This document shows positions 1-10,555 of a stretch of 64,000 nucleotides of DNA, one piece after another; within the stretch, counting starts at the first letter, position 1, and the number at the start of each line of letters is the position of its first letter. The notes under the pieces were generated by a model that was not told the DNA's origin, searched no databases, and saw only the letters and a program-made list of their open reading frames with translations. The position numbers were made by a program, and so were the translations under genes. This DNA is from Marsupella aquatica (Eukaryota; Marchantiophyta), in assembly GCA_973895155.1 (NCBI GenBank), contig OZ316893.1:10292001-10356000 (forward strand). Direction: 5' to 3'.

Positions 1-520
1 TGCAAACCTGCTTCAGTTTGGGCAGACAAGTGCGGATTTGTTTCTCTGTTTCAAGTTGCAATTTGTTTTCCAATTGCATTTCTCAGTTTCTGTTTCTATC
101 TGTTCTGAGCAGCTTCATTTTTTCAATAGGTTTAAATTTGTATTTTGCAAACCTGCTTCAGTTCTCAGCTTCGTTTTACAATTTCGTTTTGCAAACTTGC
201 TTCAGTATTGGCAGACTGGTATAGATTCATTTCCTGGTTTCAATTTGCAATTGGTTCTATAATTTTTTGTTTCTGACTGATGCAACTTCGTTTTTCAATT
301 GATTTTCATTTTCGTTTCAAGGTTTGGTTTCCATTTTGTTTTGCAGTTTGGTTTCCATTTTTGTTTTGCAGTTTCGTTTCCATTTTCGTTTTGCATTTTC
401 GTTTTGCATTTTGTTTGCTAACTTGATTCAGTAGCGCCACACTATAGCTAGTGCAGATTCATTTTGCAGTTCCATCTTGCAATTCATTTTTTCTGATTTG
501 TTTTTTCCGATTCCTATGAC
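1..520. repeat. TTTCGTTTTGCA-type motif cluster, left side of the Harbinger region
   Basis: The stretch is a loose array of variants of TTTCGTTTTGCA and TTTTGCAAACCTGCTTCAG, especially dense at 300-420 and 125-215. The same motif, in the same orientation, recurs at 3045-3310 on the far side of the transposase. It lies directly upstream of the MYB/SANT-like gene. The array may continue left of the window. No coding potential is convincing in it. Confidence 0.6.
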
Positions 521-554
521 CACGAATTTTCTTTATGAAATTTGAAAGGTTCCC

Positions 555-1103
555 ATGGTCTATGATGGTTTTACAGGTTCAGCTATGTGGGACAAACTAC
601 AGGCAAAAATGGTTGTGGCTTGTGAAGGGTTCTCGAAGTCACAAGAGGCTTGCAGGAAGAAGTGGAAAACAATTTATCGACAGTACTGCACTGACAAGCG
701 CATTCTCAGCATTTCTGGAGAAGGAAGGAAAATATCTTGCAAATTCTTTGATGAGATTGACCAGGGGTTCAATAATCGTGCCAATGTTCGAAAGCTCACA
801 CATGGAGATGCACATGGCAGTTCAAATCCTTGCCCTGTTGATGGCGCCCTTGATATTGGGGACCTACTTGCCTCACAGGAGGTGGGAAAACCTACTTGTT
901 CAGACCAAGGTAGTGTGCCCACTCCTGATAGTAGCTCTCCTCAATCCAGCAAATTGCCAAAGAAGAGCAATGGGGATATACTCACTTCTGCTATTACTGA
1001 CATGGTCACTCATACGGGTAGCATAGCTATTGATATTCATAAGACAACTAATGTTCTAGAAGTGCTCCGGTCAGATATTAGAAGCCTAATTGACAAACTG
1101 TAA
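555..1103 (+). CDS. MYB/SANT-like (trihelix-type) DNA-binding protein of a PIF/Harbinger transposon, probably 5'-partial
   Basis: The open frame encodes 182 residues. An N-terminal MYB/SANT-like helix region (about residues 7-50) carries W13, the SQEACRKKW motif and a following IYRQY, the pattern of transposon-associated MYB/SANT-like proteins. The rest is Ser/Pro-rich linker and a C-terminal amphipathic segment, with stop TAA at 1101-1103. A likely splice acceptor (TTTTACAG) lies at 569-576, so the real protein probably starts in an upstream exon and the ATG at 555 may not be used. In PIF/Harbinger elements such a protein works with the DDE transposase and helps bind the element ends. It converges with the transposase gene on the opposite strand, the usual two-gene arrangement. 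The family call rests on motif recognition only. Confidence 0.6.
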   Translation: MVYDGFTGSAMWDKLQAKMVVACEGFSKSQEACRKKWKTIYRQYCTDKRILSISGEGRKISCKFFDEIDQGFNNRANVRKLTHGDAHGSSNPCPVDGALDIGDLLASQEVGKPTCSDQGSVPTPDSSSPQSSKLPKKSNGDILTSAITDMVTHTGSIAIDIHKTTNVLEVLRSDIRSLIDKL

Positions 1104-1281
1104 TTGTGGTGCAGGCAATTGGCGTTATTATGTTTATTCTTTAAGTGATAAGGTAGTTGAAGTCAATTGGGACAATTCTCCCAAGACTTGGACTGTAGAT
1201 CGCTCCAAAACATATCCACCTTTGTACTATCCACCTGAATTTTTCACTCGAGACCAGAGTGATCCTGAAGTGATTGATTAG
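1104..1281 (+). other. Open reading segment just downstream of the MYB-like gene, possible extra 3' exon
   Basis: A short open frame ends with TAG at 1279-1281. It has a likely acceptor (GTGCAG) just before 1115 and encodes an aromatic-rich peptide with YYVYSLSDKVVEVNWDN and YPPLYYPPEFF. I recognise no family. It could be a terminal exon of an alternative transcript of the MYB-like gene, or a chance open frame. Confidence 0.2.
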
Positions 1282-1520
1282 GTTAAGCAAAATCTGTTTT
1301 TATATTAAAGGCAGACAACCTCTCAATTTGCTTAGCATTGCTACAATGTTAAGTCTATACCAAGCACAGAATGTTCAAAAAGACAAATGATCTGTAACGT
1401 GACCATACTTTTCTGAAGCAACTTCTCAAAATGAGTATCTCACATTGTCACAAGCTGTGAGCCGGGTCTTGTATGTCAAATGATTCTATTTTCAGAATCA
1501 CCAGATTTCTACAATTTCCC

Positions 1521-2939
1521 TTACTCACCTGCCATACTAGAATCATCTGAGTGCTCTTCATAGAAACCATGTGGCATTTCCACATTTTCACGCAAATGGC
1601 GAGCAAACAAGGTCTTGGCCAACTCCCAATGCATTGTCACCCCTACTTTCAAAGCTGCAACGCTGCTTTCCTCAACCAGTTGTACCTCATCATGGTCATC
1701 CTGGTTTGCTAAGCCAGTCACTCTAACAAGCTCATCTACATCAATGGTAACTCTACTAACTTCATCTTTTCCATAGTCAAAAATTTTCATGGTCCCTGCA
1801 TGTCTTAAGTCCCCGAAGCTCTGAATCTGCTGATCCATTAGCCACTTTTTGGCTTCCTCTACCAGTGACTCATCCACAAAGTCCTTGTGCATAACACACA
1901 AGTTATGCAAACAGATGCAAGCTCCAACTAGATCAGCCACATGATCCAATCTCATTTCAATGCGACGCAATAAAATCCGCCATCGTCCTTTCAAGACCCC
2001 AAATGCACGTTCTACACACATTCTTGTCGAACTTTGGATGAAGTTCCAATGGGCTCTCACAGGGTCAAGTTGCTCTTTTGATCCTTTGAAAGGAACATAC
2101 ATGCAGGTCCTGAAGGGATAGGCTGCATCACCAATAAGCTTATACGGCAGGTAATCCCCACGAATTGTTTTCATTCCAACCCATGAGTTAACAAAGAGAG
2201 TATAATCATGAAGCGAGCCTGCCCAACCAAAATCCCAGTCCCAAAAAGTTGTTTCTGTGTCCACAATTCCCTGCAACAAAGCCGAATAAAATCCCTTCCT
2301 GTTATAGAAGGGTGCAGGGTCACCAGACGGTGCAATGATGGGGATATGGGAGCCATCAATGGCTCCCATGATGAAAGGTATACCGTGCTTTTGCTCAAAC
2401 TTGGTTGCTATCCGAGAGAGTGATTCCTTTGTGAATCTCGGAACAACAAGAGGGCGAATGCAATTTTTTACTGCCTGGCAAAAGTCTCGCACAACAACAC
2501 TTGCCAAAGCTTCACTCATACCAAATAGGTCAGCACAACCTAACAAGTAATTCCCAGTTCCCAATCTGTTCAGACACAAGGCAACTTTCTTTTCTAGGGC
2601 AATTGGACCCCCCCGGTTTGATTTATTCTGCATATCCGGGGCAACAAGGGAACAAATGTAGTAAAAAGTAGTACGTTTGACACGTAATCTTCGCGTGAAC
2701 TCTTTCTCAGAGTGGGAACTAAGGAGACTTCTGTCCACAAATGGAGACTCTCGATCTATTCTCCAAATAGATCGATCTTGCAGCCGTAGCACACGTCGAG
2801 GGCCTGAAACAAAGTGAAGCAGGTTGATGAAGTTCATGACTGTCACCAACGCAGCTTGTTGAGCCTGAATGACCTTCACAATGATGACTTCCAACACCAA
2901 GAGGAGACAAACAATCATAACAATTTTCTTCCTCCTCAT
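1521..2939 (-). CDS. PIF/Harbinger (HARBI1-like) DDE transposase, intact ORF
   Basis: The 472-residue protein reads without interruption. The catalytic core has the acidic residues expected of the Harbinger/DDE_4 superfamily: D195 in MGAIDGSHIP, D245 in GWAGSLHDYTLF, D271 in LIGDAAYPF and E310 in CVERAFGVLKGRWRIL. An N-terminal helical region with the HSEKEFTRRLRVKRTTF segment (about 76-92) and the LCLNRLGTGNYLLGCADLFG segment (about 121-140) are typical of plant HARBI1 relatives. The enzyme would cut and rejoin transposon ends, normally with a 3-bp TTA/TAA target site. It converges on the MYB/SANT-like gene about 0.4 kb away. The first Met is followed by a hydrophobic stretch (residues 7-23), which is unusual; an internal start such as M35 is possible. 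It could also be a domesticated HARBI1-like gene rather than an active transposase. Confidence 0.85.
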   Translation of the reverse strand: MRRKKIVMIVCLLLVLEVIIVKVIQAQQAALVTVMNFINLLHFVSGPRRVLRLQDRSIWRIDRESPFVDRSLLSSHSEKEFTRRLRVKRTTFYYICSLVAPDMQNKSNRGGPIALEKKVALCLNRLGTGNYLLGCADLFGMSEALASVVVRDFCQAVKNCIRPLVVPRFTKESLSRIATKFEQKHGIPFIMGAIDGSHIPIIAPSGDPAPFYNRKGFYSALLQGIVDTETTFWDWDFGWAGSLHDYTLFVNSWVGMKTIRGDYLPYKLIGDAAYPFRTCMYVPFKGSKEQLDPVRAHWNFIQSSTRMCVERAFGVLKGRWRILLRRIEMRLDHVADLVGACICLHNLCVMHKDFVDESLVEEAKKWLMDQQIQSFGDLRHAGTMKIFDYGKDEVSRVTIDVDELVRVTGLANQDDHDEVQLVEESSVAALKVGVTMHWELAKTLFARHLRENVEMPHGFYEEHSDDSSMAGE

Positions 2940-3044
2940 GCCAGCCTGCGATATATTCCAGACAGAGAAGAATTAACATTAAGAACCTATAAAATGGGCA
3001 GTCAACAGGGATTGGAGATTCTTTCATGCTCCACTCACAACTGA

Positions 3045-3310
3045 GCAATTTCGTTTTGCAGATTCGTGCAACAATTTTGTTTCGCAGATTTGTGCAATTT
3101 CGTTTTACAAAATCTTGCAATTTCGTTTTGCAGATTCGTGCTACAAGTTCATTTTGCAGATTCGTGCAATTTTTTTTACTGTGTGCTGCAACTTTATTTT
3201 ACAGGACTAAGGAGATTTTGTGCTGAGCAATTTCGTTTTGCAGGTTCAATGTACACGAAATTGTCTGCGTGCCTGCAATTTCGTTTTTCAAAACTCTGCA
3301 ATTTCGTTTT
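3045..3310. repeat. TTTCGTTTTGCA-type motif cluster, right side of the Harbinger region
   Basis: About ten copies of GCAATTTCGTTTTGCAGATT and close variants occur in direct orientation, for example around 3048, 3095, 3118, 3145, 3225 and 3278. They sit in the upstream region of the minus-strand transposase. Compare the cluster at 1-520. Confidence 0.65.
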
Positions 3311-3847
3311 CAAAACTTGACGCCATGTTGCAATGAATCAAATCAATCAACAAATGAAATGCAAAACTGAGACTCAAGAAGTGCTGCTTAGTCTTCAGAC
3401 TAAGATCGAATTCTGAAGTAATTCGATATTGCTTTGAACCGAATCAAATTCAATCACAAACTCTGACCTCTGTCTCAGCATTCTCGACCCCAGATTGCAA
3501 TGCTTCATGCTGATTTTTGTTTCGCAATGGTCCATGTTGATTTTCTTCTTGATCAATGAGACTGGAATCTTCCTGGCTCCCCATTCCGTGTGCTTCCTGG
3601 CTCCCCATTCCGTGTGTGATTTGGCTCCGCATTCCGTCTCTGTTCAGTAGCAATTTTAGAGTTTGATATGTAAGCAAGAGCCAAGCTGAGACCAAGTTGT
3701 GAAATGGTGGGGCTGACAGGACCGCTGATTAGAAGTGAGCAGTGTGCCCCCAGATCCATTCCCGCCAGCATTAGCCAAAGATTCAGGTGGAGTGGGTCCC
3801 AAGTTTGTCTTCTAGTCAATGATTCTAGCTACATTGGCCAGAGTTCC
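3311..3847. other. Non-coding stretch with a short tandem repeat
   Basis: No gene is recognised. At about 3570-3632 the phrase GGCTCCCCATTCCGTGTG is repeated in near-perfect tandem, with a third, weaker copy (GGCTCCGCATTCCGTCTC). The minus-strand frames across it are simply translations of the repeat. Confidence 0.4.
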
Positions 3848-3982
3848 CTTTACAAGACGTTGGGGGCAATAAAAGTCTTCTAAATTCTCTATTAGCCCCG
3901 GTATACTGTTTTTAGCATGTGAAACTGCTGCTGGCTCAGCTTTGGTAGAAAAGGAAGCGAACGCCCCCGACGTCTTGTAAAG
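3848..3982. repeat. 135-bp foldback with 20-bp terminal inverted repeats
   Basis: CTTTACAAGACGTTGGGGGC at 3848-3867 is the inverse of GCCCCCGACGTCTTGTAAAG at 3963-3982, with one mismatch in 20. The 95-bp interior is unique. This is the shape of a small MITE, but no target-site duplication is evident at the two ends, so it could also be a decayed element or a hairpin remnant. Confidence 0.6.
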
Positions 3983-5509
3983 TGCCCCTTATGTGCACAA
4001 CTTTTCAATGTCAGGTTTCCTAATCAATGTCCTATTTATATTTGCCACAAAAAAATTAGATCACCTGTATTTCACTAAAAAACTTAAACTTTTTACTAGA
4101 GGACAAAATAACTTTTCATGTTCCAGGATGAGTATGCTATATGATCAGGCCCAACTTCATTTCACTTGAATTTTGGGGACATAATCTGGCAAAGCCATTG
4201 CTGGTTCTAGTGACGTGCTAGTGGGTCCTGATCAAAAACTTGGGGGGACTTTACAAGAACTTGGGCACAAATGTTACTAACCCACTGCAAAAAATGTGAT
4301 TTCAACTGTATACACTAACTGACCAGTCAAAATGTGTCATATTTGGAAAAAATTAATGCAAGACCCTGAACAGACAAAACTCAACCAAACAATGATTATT
4401 CCAGTGATGGCGATTGATTGTACTGCACATCCTGTGAAAAGCACAAAAGAAGCACAAAGAAATTATTTTGGTAGTTTAGGTAAGCCATGGTGTCTAAGGT
4501 GTTATGGACCTTCATTCAAGTACTGATGCTCAGCTAAGTTTTTTAACATAGGAAACATGGCAGATTAATTTAGGAGCATTGGGATGAGCATATTGGCTGA
4601 CTCCATTTACAGGTTCACGGATGGGCAACCTCAAAATTAGTGTTCATTAATAATGAGCTAGTAACTCCTAAGGGGTGTCACAAATGCTTGTCACAAATTA
4701 ATGATGACAAACACTACAGTCCAGTATCAATGCTATTTAATTACTCATGGCCTCAATTAATAATTAAGCCAGGTGTTATTTCAAGGTTAATAGACGAGGA
4801 ATCATGAATTAAATTACTACTGACTATGCTCCGAGTTGTGTTATGCGCTCCTATTTGATCCATGGGGCCATCGGTTATCCTACTCCATGACGATTAAAGG
4901 GTGTCACACATTCTTATCACAAATCCTGACAAACACCAAACTCCCAAAGGGTGTCACAAATGCCAAACCTATAAGATCCTGACAACAATGGTAGCATTAA
5001 CTATTTAATTCTATATCTAGACTCTGTGGACATCATCTCCTCTGCATGATGTCAGTTAGACAAGATTTTTGTGTTGTCAAGATTGTTATGTTGTCATACA
5101 TGACTGAAAGCACATAGCAGGATAGTAAGCACAACGTCACCCACAGAGTTCCTTGTATTGTAGGAGCATAAGAACTCATGACACATAAATTCTCTAGCTC
5201 TAGAAATATTTTGATCTGGGCGGATGACACCTTTAATCTCATTTACAGGACTAGTTATTGGTGTTATGACATATCTATCCCAAGGTGCTTGAACTTGTCC
5301 CATATTTGGCCAAGGCTTCTAATTGGTGACCCTTTAATTGATCGGCTTCCCGCACTAATTGGTAACCCAGATTAACCATTAGGTGGAAAACAGTGGACCC
5401 ACCACCACCCTTTGTCCTAGATTTCTTGGATTAAAGAAACAAAAAAACACTATAGGTCTACCAACAAGGCTAACAGAAGACCAGAAATCATGACTTCAAT
5501 GACTATTGG
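3983..5509. other. Intergenic DNA, no gene seen
   Basis: AT-rich DNA without credible coding frames. The phrase GGGTGTCACA followed by a CACAAAT/CTGACAA-like context recurs at about 4673, 4898 and 4938, suggesting old duplications. Confidence 0.4.
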
Positions 5510-7230
5510 GGTGCTATGGGTTTGGCTATGCCCTCACTTCTGTTCCTACTTGATCAGCTGGGTCCAGTCCAGTCCAGTCCAGTTGGAATTGTTCTTCTCA
5601 GGTCTTGTGGTGGATTTAAATGAATGACAGCCCCAATGGCAGCAAACACTGAAGACCCCTCTACTAGCTTGATGGGGTTCTTCCCTTCTTTTCCCCCCTT
5701 GATTTTGGGTCTCCTCTCCTTGGGATCCTATCTGAGGTTTGGAAGTGAAGAAAACCTGACCTAAACTTGCCACCGGTCACTCAGGTTTCCTCACTCAGGT
5801 TTCCTCACTCACTGGTCACAGGGTTACAGGCTAGTAACCCTAGACCAAACTGTCATCATAGTATATTTCATTTTGCCTTTTAGATCCATCCCTGGTTATT
5901 TCTGGTTTGATGTTTTTTTGTTTTTGTTTTTACAGTATGATACATAATTTCATGGGTAATCAGAAGAAGAGAAGGCACATATTAAATAGCTACTTACTAC
6001 GGTATGCATTGGGCTATGCTATGCTCTCCACTCTGCAACCAGTCCAGTCCAGTCCAGTCCAATCCAGTCCAGTCCTCCAGTTGCACAAACAAAACCTCTA
6101 TTTCATGGGGTTCTTCCTTGGCTTGTTTGCTCCCCTTTATTTATGCCTTTTGGATCCATCCCTGGTTCTCTCTGGCTTGGTGCTTTTTGTTTTTGGCAGT
6201 GTGATATGTAATTTCATGGGTGACAGAAGAAGAGAAATCAAGTATGAAATGACTACTTACTAGTATACTCTGCACTGTGCTATGCTCTCCACTCTACTCC
6301 ACTCCAGTCCCCCAGTTGCGCAAACAAACGCCTTTGTGAGGTTTGTCACTCCCTCCCGCACCCCGCACCCCCCACCCCCCACCTTAGTTTTGCCTTTCAG
6401 GTCCATGGTTATCTCTGGTTAGTTGCTCTTTGTTTTTGGCAATATCATATATCATTCCATCAGTAAGGCAGAAGAAGAGAACTCACTAACTAAATGACTA
6501 TTGACTACCCAAAGCCTTGTGCTACGCTCTCCACTCCACTCCATCCACTAGGCTTTAACTCAATCCAATCCATCCAGTCCACTCCTCCAGTGGCACAAAC
6601 CCATGCACTACTGCCATTCCATTTTCCCCTTGTATTCTCCCCTTTATTTTGCCTTTCAGATCCATCTCCGACTTAGCTTGTTGTTTTGTTTTTGGCAATG
6701 TTACACACCGTACTAATAAAACACAATGCCAAGTTACTTTCCATTTCACTCTAGACCATAAACCCTCAATAAGGACAAAACTGGCAAGAGCAAAACTGAA
6801 AGTAAGGGTAGACAAACAACAAAGATTGGTGCAAAAATGAACGGGAAATAAGGGTAGACAAACAACAAAGATGGGGCAAAAATGAACGGGAAATGATATA
6901 TAAATTCTTTTATTTGCCAAATGGTTATTTTTTTTGTTTTTTGTCAGTCTCTATCATTTTATATTCAAGAAAGGGTAAATCAGGCTACTAATTTCCAAGT
7001 CCAAAGAAGAGAGCTCATATATTTGCCTGTAGCCTACGCGTTGTGCTGTGCTGTGCTGTGCTGTGCCCTCCACTCCAGTCCGATTCGATCCGATCCGCTC
7101 ATCCCGTCCAATCCTCCAGTCGCACAGTCCCCTGTGCAGCAGGCAAAGTGTATGCTGCTGCTGCCGAACGGAGGAGAGGAGAGGAGAGGAGAGGAGAGGC
7201 TCTGCGATTCGAGCTCATAGAATAATGTAG
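5510..7230. repeat. Degenerate tandem array with a roughly 250-350 bp unit
   Basis: At least four diverged units follow one another. Each contains a CCAGTCCAGTCC-type run (5570-5583, 6040-6078, about 6295-6312, 6550-6592, 7070-7120), then CCTCCAGTTGCACAAAC, then a CCCCTTTATTTTGCC segment with ATCCATCCCTGG, then TTTTTGGCAGTGTGATAT with ATTTCATGGG, then AGAAGAAGAGA. The open frames in the array are repeat translations, not genes. Related single copies appear near 23434-23545 and 59225-59345. Confidence 0.65.
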
Positions 7231-8850
7231 TTGTCGCAACTCCGACGATCTGTGCTGCTTCTGCTTCTTCTGCTTCTTCTGCTTCTGCGCAATCGCACCC
7301 CATCATTCCGAGTTCTTGTTTTGTATGCATGTTGCGTGATCCGCTCCTCGAGAGGGAGAGATCAGAGATGGGGTGATACTGAATGAGGACGACGATCGAG
7401 TGATGTAAGGTCGCAGCGCTGGCAGGCTTTGGGATTACGCAGAGGTGTATAATAATGATATATAAGAGTAGTTATAACTCCGATCTCGTCCATGCTTCTG
7501 TAGCTGCTTCCGCGCAATCGGACTTCGGAGCTCTTGTCTTGTGTGCTTGCTAGAGTCGAGACAGCGCGAACGCGGTGGGGACCAGCGGAAGGAGGTCGAG
7601 GTCGAGGTCGAGGTCGAACTTTGAGTACGAGGCCGAGGGGGAGGAGGAAGAGGATTAGAACACGAGCCTGCGTGCCTTCATTTGTTTTCCTGGCGTTTTC
7701 AATTGTGGCGGATTTGATGTAGAGAGTGCCTTTTCCTTTTTCAAACTGCGGCTGCTGCGCCTTCGCGCTAGGCGGAAGAGTTGTGGCGAAAAGAGAGCGA
7801 GATATGGGGAATGTAAGAGAGGGCAGATCTCGGAATGCGTGAGGTTTAAGAGGTTTTGTGTTGGAGAAGGATTGATTGATTGACTGATTGATTGGTTGAT
7901 TGATTGATTGACTGATTGAATGATTGATGGATGGATAGATGGATTGATCCGGCGCGGGTGGACTAATTGACTGGCGTAGTATAATTGCGGGGAGGGGACG
8001 GGAGAGGAGGGGAGGAGAGAGATAGATCAACATCATCATCATCATCGCCTCCGGAAGGATGGGATGGTAGCACAACATCAGGAAGAGAGAGAACAGTAGA
8101 GAAGACGAGAGAGAGAAGAGAGTAAAGGAAACGTGAAACGTGCCACGAGGGAGTGAAGTGGAAGAGAGTGCAGGATTGCTTACCAAGGCAGCCAGGGAGA
8201 GCGAGCAGGCTCGTGTTGGCGAGAAACATCCACATTGCGCGCCGCGGTTTAGATAAGGAGGGGGCTTTCAGCACGTGCGCTCGGCACAGTCAATTTAGGC
8301 CAACACGGCTCTTTTCCAACACGTTCGTGTTAACTCAGCTTGGGTAGATCCAAGTGACTAGTAGCATCAGATCTTGTTTGGCAGAGCTTCGCGTTGGACG
8401 AGTCCTCCTGCCGGGGCTTTCTTGCACAGCCGGGACGGAAAGTGCACAGGGGGTGGATTGACGAGAATGCTCTGGACCTCTGAAGTGGGACATGGTTTGT
8501 TTTGACGCTGAAGGAGTAACTGAACAATGCTGATCATTCAAACAAGATCTCGTGATCGACCTCACATTGAGTTGAGCTGAGTCATTTGTTTCTCGCGATT
8601 TCATTCCAATCTCCATTCTGAGATCTCGGCCGACTTGTGGGTTCAGTGGGTTTGCCAGCCAAGCCTCTGTTGCCTCAGCCATCGGCCATTGGCCATCGGC
8701 CATCTCTTTTTCGGTTTGGGTTTCTCCCCTTCAAGACCGCTTGTCCATCAGATCCTAGTCCCTGGCAAGAAAGAGAGCCCTGTCCCTCTAAAGTGAGATT
8801 AGTGAGTGAGCCATCGCATCTGGTCGGAATTTCAGTCCACATCTACAGAC
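7231..8850. promoter_or_regulatory. Upstream and leader region of the NECAP gene, microsatellite-rich
   Basis: No independent gene is supported. Simple repeats are abundant: CTTCTG-type at 7258-7293, GAGGTC-type at 7596-7616, ATTGATTG-type at 7868-7950 and CATCAT at 8030-8046; GAGAG repeats lie just outside at 7172-7200. Long open frames on the minus strand here (for example 7362-8186) are composed of Ser/Pro/Ile/Asn low complexity from these repeats. A CG-richer part from 8150 to 8850 probably contains the promoter and 5' leader of the downstream gene; no TATA box can be assigned with confidence. Confidence 0.35.
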
Positions 8851-10555
8851 ATGTCATATGAGGAGGATGACTCGTTTGAGCACACGCTTCTAGTCGTCAG
8901 AGAGGTGTCCGTGTACAAAATCCCTGCCCGGGGAACGAGCGGGGGGTACAAGTGTGCCGAATGGTTGCAATCTGATAAAATTTGGACAGGCAGGTTGAAG
9001 GTCATTTCCCTGAAGGACAAATGTGAGGTTAGATTGGAAGATTCAAATACAGGAGAGCTCTTTGCTGCTTGCCCTGTGCTACCCGGTAAACGGGACAGTA
9101 CTGTGGAGAGTGTGACAGATTCGTCTCGGTATTTCGTATTGAGAATTGATGACGGGAGAGGGAAGCACGCCTTCATAGGCCTCGGATTTAGTGAAAGAAA
9201 TGAGGCTTTTGACTTCAACGTCGCATTGTCCGATCACGAGAAGTATGCGAAGCGGGAGACGGAAAGGGGAGAAGAAGCTCTTGAAAGTGAAAGCCGTGGT
9301 GGCGCCCCCAACCCTCCTTTGGATCTGCGTTTAAAGGTAGTGTATGACGTCTAGACTCTTGAGCTCTTCCTCCAGTTCAGTTTGCAACTTGCAATTCACG
9401 ACAGAATCGTAGTCGTGGGACCTTTACGATGGAAGACTTTTATTTTCTGTTTCATGACTCCAAACTGAGACACATTGTTGATGCGTAATCTATGTGGTCA
9501 GTTGGGATAGGGAACTAGTCTTCTATTTGGGCTTCTCTGTTATACGCATAGTCAGCTGGATGTTTGATACCCTTTTAATTCCGCTGCGAATCTCAGGCTC
9601 TCTACTCTACTCTGATGGGAAGTGTTTCATTTGACATTATTGAGGTTGTTACTAAGGACGCATATTTCGTTTTCGTGTAACAATTATAAAAACTTATCGC
9701 TTAGAAATAGTGGGATTGCTATCGAGGACATGTTTTCGGAACCTCGTCTAGGTCAAATCGTCAATTTTTATGGTTCAACACTAGTATCTCCTTCCCTGCG
9801 GTCTGTTCGTCATGCACACTATACGTAAATTAGCAAACAAGCGATTATTTCAGTTTCTCCACCCATCCACGTTTCTTGTTTTCTGCAGGAAGGGGAGACT
9901 ATTCGGATCAGTGTTAAAACAAAGCCTGTAGCAGGCTCAAGGTTGCTATCCGGTTCAGCTTCGACCGGAGTAGTGCAAGCTCCTCCCACAAAAAGCATGA
10001 AGGGAGCTTTGGCCCCTCCTCCAGGAGGCGGACGAATTAGGGCTCCACTTCCTCCACCACCCAATGATTCGAGACAAATAAGAAGCGGTGCTACTTCCCA
10101 ACCCAGTGCTCTGACAACTGCCACGCCAATTCCTGCTCCTGCTCCTTCAAGCAATGTTTTAAAGAATAAAGGCAGCACTGGGTGGAGTCCTAAAGATTCT
10201 CTATCGGATATGTCTGCGCTTGAGGTCGCTACCTCTTCCTATATGCTTTGTGGATTTCTATCGGATAAGGTTTAGGGTTCATTTATCTCTACAGTGTTGA
10301 TATTTTGACCCTATTTCGGGATGACATCTTTCCGTTAAATTTGATGGAATTTTAATGTTTGCTTGTGCACTATAGTGGCAGGATGCCTTGGTGAATCTAA
10401 ACAGCTACTATGTGTTTTTACGACTCTTGAATGCTTGTAATTCCTTGTTTATAGCGAGTTTTCTGATATTACTCCGTCTGGTTTAACAGGTCAATTTACC
10501 TTCAACAACGAGATCTGCTGGTAGCACAGGTAACTCAAGCTGGGCAGCATTTTAG
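8851..10555 (+). CDS. NECAP: NECAP-like adaptin-ear-binding coat-associated protein
   Basis: Clathrin-coat accessory protein, cytosolic and recruited to coated pits through AP-complex ears. Exons 8851-9336, 9889-10224 and 10490-10555 are joined by GT-AG introns in phase 0, giving 295 residues. Exon 1 encodes most of the NECAP PH-like domain, with EHTLLVVREVSVYKIPAR near the N terminus, WLQSDKIWTGRL, and FVLRIDDGRGKHAFIGLGF followed by ERNEAFDFNVALSDH. Exon 2 completes the domain (LRLK then EGETIRI) and carries a Pro-rich linker with two PPPGGG/PLPPPPND stretches. Exon 3 ends in SSWAAF, a WxxF-type ear-binding motif at the extreme C terminus, as in animal and plant NECAPs. The ATG at 8851 was preferred to the longer upstream frame because family resemblance begins with MSYEEDDSFEH. 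All splice joins keep family similarity. Confidence 0.9.

Larger units (their letters stand above)
1..3310. mobile_element. PIF/Harbinger DNA transposon region (MYB-like gene plus transposase)
   Basis: The two-gene content (MYB/SANT-like protein on +, DDE transposase on -) together with matching repeated motifs on both outer sides defines a Harbinger element. I could not find terminal inverted repeats. The left end may lie outside the window, and the right boundary at about 3310 is set only by the end of the motif cluster. Both open frames are uninterrupted, so the element may be young or under selection. Confidence 0.6.

Noticed and set aside
5510-7230. CRISPR-like array from repeated CCAGTCC runs
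   Set aside because: The runs are simple repeats inside a diverged tandem array, without constant repeats and unique spacers, in a eukaryotic genome.
7362-8186. Long minus-strand open frame of 274 codons upstream of NECAP
   Set aside because: Its product is dominated by Ser/Pro/Leu and Ile-Asn-Gln-Ser runs created by microsatellites, and it overlaps the likely promoter and leader of NECAP.
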